In this document: positions 21,720 through 30,481 of the stretch, one piece after another | Numbering within the stretch: the stretch's first letter is position 1 | Layout: each line of letters opens with the position of its first letter | From: Acidobacteriota bacterium | GTDB taxonomy: Bacteria > Acidobacteriota > Terriglobia > 2-12-FULL-54-10 | NCBI GenBank assembly: GCA_016191085.1 | Contig: JACPPJ010000014.1 | Span: 24,942-88,941, forward strand | Direction of reading: 5' to 3' | DNA length: 64,000 nucleotides | Position numbers and translations under genes: made by a program | The notes under the pieces: generated by a model | Databases searched by the model: none | The model's input: the letters and a program-made list of their open reading frames with translations, nothing else | Told to the model about the DNA's origin: nothing

Positions 21720-22433
21720 ATGAAAAACTGCAGGTTTCTCGCTTCTCTGTTTGGACTAGTTCTGTTCGCAGGCACGGCTCTCGCCGGTAACGGCGCTCCG
21801 AGCGGCTCTCACTACAACCTCAACATCATCGGCGTGCCGAAGGACAAGACCGCCGCAATGACGAGCTCCAACATGCATGTAATTTTCGTCCCGTTGTGGG
21901 GAAACGCGAAGATTAACCTGTGCGATTCCGATGCCTGTGCGGACGGCGGTTTTCAAGTCCTTGACGGAAATGGCACGGATGGCAATGGGGCATTGTTCGC
22001 CCTTCCCAGCCCCGATCCTGATGGAAACGGCACAACCGACTACTCTGTTTTCGCGCGTGCCTTAGGACAGCCGAACAACAGCGCCGATATGACCACGTGC
22101 GCGACAGGGGCAGGCGACGATGGCGTCTTCGGTACTGCCGACGACGAACTCGTTTGTTCCGAGATCACCCTGACGCTGGACAGCACCACCCGGCCGAGCA
22201 AGTTCCAGAATGTCAGCAAATATCTGCTGTATGTCTACGCTGACGTAGACGGCGATGGCATTCTCGACCGCGTGCCTCTGTTTGGAGATTCGTTGCAGGA
22301 CTTCTACTGGAACTATGACAATAACGGATTGAAGCTGGCTCAACTGCGCTTCTATCCCTGCTCCAGCACTATTCCGTCCGCGACCGATCCGACCGGCGTC
22401 ACAACCGACAACTGCGGCCGCACCGGCAATTAG
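21720..22433 (+). CDS. Secreted hypothetical protein with DxDGDG calcium-binding-like motif
   Basis: Signal peptide from ATG 21720; 'YADVDGDGILDRV'; RBS ggagg. Confidence 0.75.
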   Translation: MKNCRFLASLFGLVLFAGTALAGNGAPSGSHYNLNIIGVPKDKTAAMTSSNMHVIFVPLWGNAKINLCDSDACADGGFQVLDGNGTDGNGALFALPSPDPDGNGTTDYSVFARALGQPNNSADMTTCATGAGDDGVFGTADDELVCSEITLTLDSTTRPSKFQNVSKYLLYVYADVDGDGILDRVPLFGDSLQDFYWNYDNNGLKLAQLRFYPCSSTIPSATDPTGVTTDNCGRTGN

Positions 22434-22463
22434 TTCGTGTCCCGTTGCACTACTAACATTGAA

Positions 22464-22497
22464 GGCCGCGGTACTGAGGCCGCGGCCGTTTCTTTCA
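22464..22497 (+). terminator. Rho-independent-like terminator
   Basis: ggccgcgg-tactgagg-ccgcggcc followed by gtttctttc, between two + strand genes. Confidence 0.65.
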
Positions 22498-22515
22498 ACT
22501 CTTGAAGTAGGAAGC

Positions 22516-23520
22516 ATGCTACGAAAAGTTTTGTCCATCGTAATCTTGTTAGCAGGTTCGCGGTTAGCGGCTCAGGATGGGCCACAACTAACAATCGCCG
22601 GGGCTGACTTCGGCTTTCCAAAGACTCCGGCAGGCGAAGTAATTGAGCATGAATACTTCATCATTAATGGAGGAAGCAAGCCTTTCCGGCTGCTGAAAGC
22701 CAACATGACTCCTCCGCTCCGCGCCGTCGCGATGCCCGCCGTTATACCACCCAATACGCCCGTGGCGGTTCGTTTCCGGCTGGATACGTCCCGAGTAGCG
22801 GGCCAGTTTGACGGCAACATCCTCCTGATTACCGACGATCCGGATCGCCCCCAAATTAATCTGACCTTTCAGGGGGAAGTCGTTCCGCTAATTGAGTTCG
22901 ATCCTTTACCGGCGTTTTTCGTCTCGGCGCAGCACGGCGAGTCAAAGACTGCTTCGATTGAGATTATCAATCACCAGCCAATCCCGCTGAAAATTCGTAA
23001 AATGGAGAGCGACAGCAGCCGATTTGTAGCCAGCCTCGAAACAATCGATCCTGGGAAACGATATCGACTCAAACTGACGACACTCGCAAATGCTCCCGTG
23101 GGAAGAGTCAGTGAAACGATCAGGCTCGCCACTTCCGACCCGGCGAAACCGCTGTTGGAAATTCCGGCCAACATACTAGTCAGAGAGCGTATATACACGT
23201 TCCCCGACTTCCTGGATTTCGGCGCGCTACAACCGGAAAGGCTCGAAGGCAATCTGGAACAGCTCAGTCAAACCGCGCAGACTTTGATGGTTTATCAGGC
23301 AGGTGGGAAGGACTTCCGCATTTCAGTCCAATCAGATCTCCCGTTTCTATATCTGTATCCTGTCCGGTCCAAGCTCGGGGAACGCTACCAGATAGAAATT
23401 GCAGTCATACCGGAGAAAATGAAGGCTGGCGAATTCAGTGGCTCCATTATCATTACCACGAATGACAAGGAGTTCCCGAAACTAGTCGTTCCCGTGAAGG
23501 CAATTGTAGAGGGGAGCTGA
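22516..23520 (+). CDS. Secreted DUF1573/HYDIN-like Ig-fold protein
   Basis: Start moved to ATG 22516 with signal peptide 'MLRKVLSIVILLAGSRLAA'; 'FGFPKTPAGEVIEHEYFIINGGSKPFRLLKA', 'FDGNILLITDDPDRPQINLTFQGEV'. Confidence 0.8.
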   Translation: MLRKVLSIVILLAGSRLAAQDGPQLTIAGADFGFPKTPAGEVIEHEYFIINGGSKPFRLLKANMTPPLRAVAMPAVIPPNTPVAVRFRLDTSRVAGQFDGNILLITDDPDRPQINLTFQGEVVPLIEFDPLPAFFVSAQHGESKTASIEIINHQPIPLKIRKMESDSSRFVASLETIDPGKRYRLKLTTLANAPVGRVSETIRLATSDPAKPLLEIPANILVRERIYTFPDFLDFGALQPERLEGNLEQLSQTAQTLMVYQAGGKDFRISVQSDLPFLYLYPVRSKLGERYQIEIAVIPEKMKAGEFSGSIIITTNDKEFPKLVVPVKAIVEGS

Positions 23521-23585
23521 ATTCATGAGCAGTTCTTTCATTCTTTCCATCATTTTGCTTACTGTTTGGTTGCGAGGTCATACGT

Positions 23586-23786
23586 ATGTGGTTTTTCGGG
23601 TGTTCACATAGAAAAACTGGGTTGCCGATAACGGTACCGTCAGGCGACGCTGATGCAACTGAGGATACTTACGTCGTCTGCCTGGATTGCGGGCAGCAAC
23701 TTGCCTATAGCTGGGAAGAGATGAAGATTGTGAAGCGGCGGCCACAGAAAACCTCGCGGCGCGACCAGCAACCATCTACGGGTTGA
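23586..23786 (+). CDS. Small hypothetical protein with CxxC pair
   Basis: 66 aa, 'FGCSHRKTGLPIT...VVCLDCGQQLAYSWEEMK'. Confidence 0.6.
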   Translation: MWFFGCSHRKTGLPITVPSGDADATEDTYVVCLDCGQQLAYSWEEMKIVKRRPQKTSRRDQQPSTG

Positions 23787-23812
23787 AGGCGCTTTTAGCC
23801 TGCTGCGCGCGC

Positions 23813-24943
23813 TCAGCGTGCGAGGCTTCTGCGGAACCACAACAGCGAAAACGTGAACACGGCGCCGCCGAGCACCACGATGCCGATGATGTCCCAGGCG
23901 ACGAGCGACAGCCCATTGCCCTTGAGAATCACGCCGTACCCAAAATCAATGAAGAAGCGCATCGGGGAGATGACGCTCAGCTTGCGCAGCCACGGGTTCA
24001 TCGCTTCGGGCGGATTCCACGCGCCGGAAAGAAAAATCATCGGCTGCAATACCAGCAGCATGATCATCATTGCCTGCGCCAGGTTCTTCGCGACGACAGC
24101 GATAGCGATTCCCAGGCTCGACATGGCAAATACGTACAGTGCAGCCACGCTATAGAACAGCAGCAGGCTACCCCGAATCGGTACGTGGAAGGCAGGTCTC
24201 AGGATCAGCAGAAAACTCAAGCCGGAGAGCGCCAGTGTTGTGATGAGAGTTGGAATGATCTTGGCTAGAAAGATTTCAAACGCGTGAGCTGGACTCACCA
24301 GCAGTTGATCGAGCGTGTCGTTTTCCTTTTCTCGTACCAAACCTGCGGACGTCAGCAGCAGCGAAACCATCGCGAGCATGTTCATCAATTCCAACACACT
24401 GCTGAACCACGCGCTGGACATATTCGGGTTGAACCTGACTCGCAGCCGTTCTTCCACGATCGGCGCCGATCCGCTGCGCATCGAGAACCCGCCACGCTCC
24501 TCGAGCACCGTGACGGAATATTGCGCCGAGATTTGGGCCACGTATGCGACTGCTACGGTCGCGAGCAAAGACAGCGCGCCGTCCGTGATCACTTGTATCT
24601 GAGCCTGACCGCGCCCGTGCACGCGGCGCTGGAAGTCCGGAGGAATCACCACCACGATCGCAGCCTTCCCCGCGTCCATCCACTCTGCGATCTGCTCGTC
24701 GCGATCGAAGTATCCCACCATCTTGAAATACGGGGGCTGCAGATGACTCAAGAATTCGCGGCTCGCCGGGCTGCGGCTGAAGTCCAGCACCGCTGTGGGA
24801 ACATTGATCACGTCCATGGCATTGCTGTGTCCGGCAGTGTAAATCGCAACTGTGAAGGCCCAGATCAGGATGGCCACGAGGATGCGATCCCTCAGTATCT
24901 GCGCGAACTCTTTGCGGACTAATCCGAATAATCGCCGCAGCAT
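23813..24943 (-). CDS. ABC-2 type transporter permease
   Basis: 'LVRKEFAQILRDR', 'VREKENDTLDQLLVSPAHAFEIFLAKIIPTL', YbhR/YhhJ-like. Confidence 0.93.
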   Translation of the reverse strand: MLRRLFGLVRKEFAQILRDRILVAILIWAFTVAIYTAGHSNAMDVINVPTAVLDFSRSPASREFLSHLQPPYFKMVGYFDRDEQIAEWMDAGKAAIVVVIPPDFQRRVHGRGQAQIQVITDGALSLLATVAVAYVAQISAQYSVTVLEERGGFSMRSGSAPIVEERLRVRFNPNMSSAWFSSVLELMNMLAMVSLLLTSAGLVREKENDTLDQLLVSPAHAFEIFLAKIIPTLITTLALSGLSFLLILRPAFHVPIRGSLLLFYSVAALYVFAMSSLGIAIAVVAKNLAQAMMIMLLVLQPMIFLSGAWNPPEAMNPWLRKLSVISPMRFFIDFGYGVILKGNGLSLVAWDIIGIVVLGGAVFTFSLLWFRRSLAR

Positions 24944-24944
24944 C

Positions 24945-26075
24945 TCAGCCCACCTTTTTCCGCAAGGCCAATGAAGCGATTACGTACACGACGGCTGCGT
25001 ATATCATGAGGAGCACAAAGTCGAAAAAGTAATACGAGAATGGCAGCCCTTTCAGGAAAATTCCGCGGGCCATGCTCATGAAATAGGACGCCGGAATTAC
25101 GCGGCTGATGATCTGCGCAGAACGGTCCATGCTGGCGATGGGTGTGAGAATCCCGGAAAACAGGATCGACGGCGTCATCAGTGTGATGAAGGTCAGGAAC
25201 ATTGCCGCCACCTGCGTCTTGCAGAGAACCGAGATAACCAGCCCCAGGCCGATGCAGCAGGTGATGAACAGTGCGGCGCCTAGCGTCAGGACGAAAAAGT
25301 TTCCTACGAACCTGACGCCGAAAGCCGTCACCGCGAGCGTGAAGAGCAGAAAATAATCTACCAGCGCCACGCCGATGTACGGTACCGCTTTTCCGACGAT
25401 GATTTCCCAGCGGCGAACGGGCGAGCAATAAAGATTGAAGATAGTGCCGCGCTCCTTCTCGCGTACCACCACCAGTGCCGCAAGCAGGCTGGGGTAAAAC
25501 ATGAGGTTGATCACCAGCAGACCTGGCACGGTGGAGTTCTTCGCTTCCAACGACGGGTTGTACCAGACGCGGCCTTCCACTGAGATGGGAACAACATTCG
25601 CGCTCACGCCCCTGCGCGCCAGATACTTGGAAAGGAGTTGTTGATTGAACTGCGCGTTGACGGCAGCGATATAGCCGCTGACGATCTGCGCTCGGCTGGG
25701 GAACGATCCGTCCGCCAGAATCTGCACCGCCGCGGGCTTGCCCGCGCTCAGGTTGCGCGAGAAGTCTGGCGGGATGACCACCACGGCACGGATTTGCCCA
25801 GCTTGAATAAGCTGGTCGATTTCCGCCTCGTCATTGATGAGCCTTGTCAGGCGAAAGTACTCGGAGTTGGTGAACGAATACATGTACTCGCGGCTGAGCG
25901 TGCTGCGATCCTGATCATAGAATGCCACCGGCAGATTTTTTACATCCAGGATGAATCCGAGCCCAAGGATAATCATGATGATCAGCGGCACGGCTATGGC
26001 TAAAGCGAGATAGATGCGGTCCCGCAACACTTCACGCGTTTCTTTGCGAATAATCGCGACAATGCGGCTATGCAT
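24945..26075 (-). CDS. ABC-2 type transporter permease
   Basis: 'IVAIIRKETREVLRDRIYLALAIAVPLIIM', 'VVREKERGTIFNLYCSPVRRWEIIVGKAVPY', YbhS-like. Confidence 0.93.
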   Translation of the reverse strand: MHSRIVAIIRKETREVLRDRIYLALAIAVPLIIMIILGLGFILDVKNLPVAFYDQDRSTLSREYMYSFTNSEYFRLTRLINDEAEIDQLIQAGQIRAVVVIPPDFSRNLSAGKPAAVQILADGSFPSRAQIVSGYIAAVNAQFNQQLLSKYLARRGVSANVVPISVEGRVWYNPSLEAKNSTVPGLLVINLMFYPSLLAALVVVREKERGTIFNLYCSPVRRWEIIVGKAVPYIGVALVDYFLLFTLAVTAFGVRFVGNFFVLTLGAALFITCCIGLGLVISVLCKTQVAAMFLTFITLMTPSILFSGILTPIASMDRSAQIISRVIPASYFMSMARGIFLKGLPFSYYFFDFVLLMIYAAVVYVIASLALRKKVG

Positions 26076-28029
26076 GCACGCGCTCCGAGTAGCGGATAAA
26101 ATCGAGGAACGTCTCATCCATCGAAAGTGGCGGCGAGCTGATCTGTGTTCCAGCGATTCCGGCGTTGCTCAATAGAGAAAGCAGCTTTTGTTCATCGGTC
26201 GCCGGATCGAAGCTGCGCAGACGGATGCTGTCGCCATAAAGCACAGCGTCAGCGAAACGGGTGGTGATTACGTCAAACGCAGCGCTGAAGTCGTGCGTCC
26301 GCACGGAGAGCAGTTTCCCCGAGCGGTTCTCTGATATCTGCTTCAGCGTGCCGGGTGAATCGGCTGCGATCAGCAGTCCCTGGTTCATCAACCCGAGCCG
26401 GTCGCAGTGGTCGGCCTCATCCATGTAGTGCGTCGAGACCAGCACGGTGACACCGGATTCGCGAGAAAGCGAGTAAATCAAATCCCAAAATACGCGCCGC
26501 GCCGGAGGATCAACCCCCGAGGTTGGCTCGTCGAGAAATAACACCGGCGGTCCGTGCAGCACAGCGCACAATAGTGACAACCGCTGCCGCAACCCCGTCG
26601 GCAAGTCGCCGGCCAGCCGCGATTGGAACGGTTCCAAACCCAGCGAGGCGGTCATATCCGTCGAAGCAGCATTTTGCACGCCATAGAGATCTGCATAGAG
26701 CCGCAGATTCTGTTGCACGGTCAGATCGCGGTAGAGAGAAAACTGCTGGGACATATATCCGATCTGCGTCCACACCCGGCGTTTCTCTTTCGCGATATCA
26801 AATCCCGCGACGCGGATGGAGCCTGCGCTCGGCTCCAGCAGGCCGCACAGCATTTTGATCAACGTAGTCTTGCCGGCTCCATTGGGGCCGAGCAAACCGA
26901 AGATTTCGCCGCGCTCGACGTGCAGGTGCACCTGATCAACAGCCACAAATTCGCCGAACCGCCGCGTGACTCCGTGGCACTCGATGGGCGATTCAGCGAC
27001 GATGTGACGTGCCGCCGCCACACGTAGCGTCGGTGTCCGCTGCTTAGAGGGAGCGAGAAGCTGTAAGAACACGTCTTCGAGCTTCGGCTCCTCAACCGTG
27101 AGGCTTTGAACATCCAGTCCCTCGGCGCGCAGATCGGATTCGATTCCACCGAGCGGCGCTGTCGAGCGCACGCGGATCTCCCTGCCGAAAACTTCTGTGG
27201 CGCTCACGTCATCGCGCTGTTGAAGGATCCGCAATGCAGTGGTTTGCGGCTCGGCAACGATCCTGGCGTAGTGGCCGGTAGCTTTCCTTCGAATGCTGTC
27301 GGGCGTACCTTGGTCGATCACGACTCCGGAGTGCACCAGCGCAACACGATGGCAGCGCTCCGCCTCATCCATGTACGACGTGCTGAGGAGAACCGTCACG
27401 TGACGCTGCTCGACCAGGCGGTGAATGATCTGCCAAAATTCCTGGCGTGAAATGGGATCGACACCCGTCGTTGGCTCGTCGAGCAGGATCACGTCGGGTA
27501 GATGGATGAGCGTGCAGATCAGTGCCAGCTTCTGGCGCATGCCGCCGGAGAGATTGGCGGCGCGCCGATCGACAAAGCGATCCAGCCGCGTCATTTTCAG
27601 GAAATTGGCGCGGTTCTCACGATAGATGTTCTCCGGCAGCTTTCGAAGCTCGCGAAAAAAGTCGATATTTTCAGCGACCGTGAGGCTCTCGTACAGATTC
27701 ACTCCGAGCCCTTGAGGCATGTAGCCGATCCGTTCCTTCACCGCTTCCGGATTGGCAAGCACATTGATGCCGCCGACGGTCGCCGAGCCGCGATGCGCGT
27801 TGAGCACGCCCGCGAGAATTTGGATGATACTGGTCTTACCGGCGCCGTCCGGGCCAATCAGCCCAAAAATTTCTCCACGGCGGACGTCGAATGAGACGTC
27901 GCGGACCGCTTCGACCTTCTTGCTGCGGCCATAAAACCGCCAAAGGCCTGAAACGGAGATGACGGGCTGGGCGGGAGGGTTCATTTCGATTCCGGCTGGA
28001 TGGCGGAATCTTTCCAGCGGATGAGGCAA
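26068..28029 (-). CDS. ABC transporter ATP-binding protein with two fused NBDs (YbhF/RbbA-like)
   Basis: Two Walker A motifs 'GPDGAGKTS' and 'GPNGAGKTT' and two Walker B/D-loops 'ILLDEPTTGVDP', 'LFLDEPTSGVDP'. Confidence 0.95.
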   Translation of the reverse strand: MPHPLERFRHPAGIEMNPPAQPVISVSGLWRFYGRSKKVEAVRDVSFDVRRGEIFGLIGPDGAGKTSIIQILAGVLNAHRGSATVGGINVLANPEAVKERIGYMPQGLGVNLYESLTVAENIDFFRELRKLPENIYRENRANFLKMTRLDRFVDRRAANLSGGMRQKLALICTLIHLPDVILLDEPTTGVDPISRQEFWQIIHRLVEQRHVTVLLSTSYMDEAERCHRVALVHSGVVIDQGTPDSIRRKATGHYARIVAEPQTTALRILQQRDDVSATEVFGREIRVRSTAPLGGIESDLRAEGLDVQSLTVEEPKLEDVFLQLLAPSKQRTPTLRVAAARHIVAESPIECHGVTRRFGEFVAVDQVHLHVERGEIFGLLGPNGAGKTTLIKMLCGLLEPSAGSIRVAGFDIAKEKRRVWTQIGYMSQQFSLYRDLTVQQNLRLYADLYGVQNAASTDMTASLGLEPFQSRLAGDLPTGLRQRLSLLCAVLHGPPVLFLDEPTSGVDPPARRVFWDLIYSLSRESGVTVLVSTHYMDEADHCDRLGLMNQGLLIAADSPGTLKQISENRSGKLLSVRTHDFSAAFDVITTRFADAVLYGDSIRLRSFDPATDEQKLLSLLSNAGIAGTQISSPPLSMDETFLDFIRYSERVHA

Positions 28030-29264
28030 TCGGCGGGCATGCCCGGCTTGAGCAGCCGGTCCGGGTTTTCCAGGCCAAGCTCGACGCCAAAAACCATCTT
28101 CACGCGCTCTTCTTTCGTTTCCACGTTTTTAGGAGTGAACTCGGCTTGGTTATAGATCCGAGTAATTCGGGCCGGGAATGTCTTGCCGGGGAAAGCGTCA
28201 ACCGAGATTTCTGCCGGCTGTCCAAGCTTCAGTTTGGGGATGTCCGGCTCAGGAATGTAGACCTTCAAATACAGCCGGTTCATGTCCACCATAACGAATA
28301 TCGGTGAGCCGGGGCTGACCACGTCTCCAGGTTCGACCGCCCGTGACAGGATGGTACCGTCTGACGGCACGTAGATGTTGCGCTCCGCGAGATTCGCCTG
28401 AGCTTCTGCGAGCTGCGCCTGTGCCGCGCGCCGCGACTGTTCCAGCGCGTGCAGTTGCTCGATTTTCAGCTCAACATTGCCTTTGGAGGCCTGCGCCAGC
28501 GTGAGGTTCGCTTCCGCCTGCGCTAGTTCCTTCTCCGCCGCATTCACGTCGGCCTGGCTGGTTTCAAGTCGCATCGAGGCCTGATCGAGAACGCTCCTGG
28601 AGACCACCTGATCCTCATGAAGCCTAACAGCGCGTTCCTGCTCGAGTTTCGCGTTGTTCAGGACCGAGCGCGCGCGCTCCAGGCGAGCTTTGGCGCTGCT
28701 CACGGCGGCTTCGGCCGCCGCAACGGACGCCGCCGAATTCTTTGCGGTGTAAGCAGCGTCTATAGAAGCTTGCCGGATCTGAACGTCTAACGCAGCGATA
28801 TTTGCTTGCAGTCCCGCAAACCGTGACTCGAGTTGATTTGCCTCCAACTCCGCCACGAGCTGCCCCTTTTTCACATCGTCACCTTCGTCCACCAGGAGTG
28901 ATTTGACGCGGGCTTGGATCTCCTTGGCCGCAAGCGTGATTTCGCGTCCTTCGATCCTTCCGCTTGCCATCAGAACATCTTGCGGAGGTTTCTCAGTGAG
29001 TCCGGGAAGAACGCGGTAGTAGAAGGCGAGCGCCGCCGCTCCAATTAATACGATGATTAGTAGTGTGCGTAGCGAGGACTTCAGGCGTGAAGGGGGCTCT
29101 GGCATCCACTCAGGCGGTGCTTCGACCTGACGTCCGACGGCGGCCTCGCCATTTGTTTCAGTCGTATGGGTGCGGCCAGGCATGACGTCCCCCGGAGCGG
29201 CTGGCAGCAGGCGTCTCTTTCTGCCGCGGCAATCTAACAGTCCAACATAACACGGAAGAAGCAA
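27981..29264 (-). CDS. HlyD-family periplasmic adaptor (membrane fusion protein)
   Basis: 'ASGRIEGREITLAAKEIQARVKSLLVDEGDDVKKGQLVAELE', coiled coil, 'YVPSDGTILSRAVEPGDVVSPGSPIFVMVD'. Confidence 0.93.
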   Translation of the reverse strand: MLLPCYVGLLDCRGRKRRLLPAAPGDVMPGRTHTTETNGEAAVGRQVEAPPEWMPEPPSRLKSSLRTLLIIVLIGAAALAFYYRVLPGLTEKPPQDVLMASGRIEGREITLAAKEIQARVKSLLVDEGDDVKKGQLVAELEANQLESRFAGLQANIAALDVQIRQASIDAAYTAKNSAASVAAAEAAVSSAKARLERARSVLNNAKLEQERAVRLHEDQVVSRSVLDQASMRLETSQADVNAAEKELAQAEANLTLAQASKGNVELKIEQLHALEQSRRAAQAQLAEAQANLAERNIYVPSDGTILSRAVEPGDVVSPGSPIFVMVDMNRLYLKVYIPEPDIPKLKLGQPAEISVDAFPGKTFPARITRIYNQAEFTPKNVETKEERVKMVFGVELGLENPDRLLKPGMPADCLIRWKDSAIQPESK

Positions 29265-29362
29265 GGACGCGCGGCGGGTAGCCGCACCTCAGCGGTTCGC
29301 TCGTGCTCAACTGTTTTTCGGATAGGAAATGTGGAGTTGCGTACACTATGCAAGTGGCGACT

Positions 29363-29650
29363 TCACGCTTCGCCGGTCATGCCGGTCGCTTCCGAACCGG
29401 TCACCTCTGAAATGATCTCCATCGCTCTCTCGACTTCAGATTCCAGAACCAGAATGTCCTGCTTGGCAAGATCGCCGGTCTTCATCGGGAAAAGACCCGG
29501 CGCCGTCTCAGCGTTGATGGTGCTTTCAATACCGTGGTTGCGCAGCAGCTCCTGGATCATGCGAGCTTCGATTTCGTCGTTCGTCGTGTACACCGGAACC
29601 ACTATTTCATGGGCCGCGTCATCGCCATTGGGCATGATTGTCTCCTCCAT
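29363..29650 (-). CDS. DUF2007-like putative signal-transducing protein
   Basis: 'VPVYTTNDEIEARMIQELLRNHGIESTIN...DILVLESEVERAMEII'. Confidence 0.7.
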   Translation of the reverse strand: MEETIMPNGDDAAHEIVVPVYTTNDEIEARMIQELLRNHGIESTINAETAPGLFPMKTGDLAKQDILVLESEVERAMEIISEVTGSEATGMTGEA

Positions 29651-29682
29651 GAAGTTCTTTCCATATCACAATCGGACACGGT

Positions 29683-29721
29683 GAAAACAAAAACGGCGAG
29701 AGAAGCTATTCCTCTCGCCGT
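29683..29721 (-). terminator. Rho-independent terminator
   Basis: On minus strand: acggcgagag-gaatagctt-ctctcgccgt followed by tttttgtttt. Confidence 0.85.
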
Positions 29722-29736
29722 ATTGAAGTGGAGAGA

Positions 29737-30219
29737 TTAGGCGGCGCGCCGAGTGCTGATATCTGGCTCCCTCGGTTCTTCGACCACGCCCACGCGGTGC
29801 ACGTAAGCCATCTGCCCGCCGATCCAACCCGACACCGCGAGCATGACCAGGGGAACGACTTCCAGCACCATGGCTATCGTCCAGCGATCCGTTTGATAAG
29901 CGGCGTTATTGAGCCGCAAAAAGAATGTCACCGCATAGAGCACCACTGCGACCAAATTCAACGACAGGTGCATGGTCGCCAGTCTGCGAGCCGCCGTGCT
30001 CATGGGCACCGCTACGAAATCAACAAACCCGAAAATCGCTGCGATCAGAGCCGTGAGTATTCCGATGCCGACGCAGTACAACGCGAACTGATACCAAAAC
30101 AGCTCGCCGTTATAGCTGTGCATGATGTCCCCGATCAAAGCCAGGACAAAAGCTCCAATAGGTATAGGGACCAGTGCTGGGTGTATCGGGTGATCGCCGA
30201 TGGCAGCTTTGCTTCTCAT
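29737..30219 (-). CDS. DUF2231-type integral membrane protein
   Basis: 'IGDHPIHPALVPIPIGAFVLALIGDIMH' plus 4 TM segments; start moved to 30219. Confidence 0.8.
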   Translation of the reverse strand: MRSKAAIGDHPIHPALVPIPIGAFVLALIGDIMHSYNGELFWYQFALYCVGIGILTALIAAIFGFVDFVAVPMSTAARRLATMHLSLNLVAVVLYAVTFFLRLNNAAYQTDRWTIAMVLEVVPLVMLAVSGWIGGQMAYVHRVGVVEEPREPDISTRRAA

Positions 30220-30481
30220 AGATCCCTCCTTGACTATCCTGGACGACCCTTCGCCACTCTGCAATCCCCGCCACAGCGAAAAGGGCGACTCAAGATCTGA
30301 TTCATTAGATGAAATTTGCAGCGTTGGCGGTGGCCTCTTGTAAGGCGCTGAAATCGAAGGCTCTCGCTCCTGCCCGACGGAACCCAAGAAACTTTTCAAA
30401 TTTCACCCGGACCGTGCGCTGGCGACAGTAAAACCGTCGCTAAAATCCGGTATCATAGCCACAGGTATCGAGGCGTTCTGA

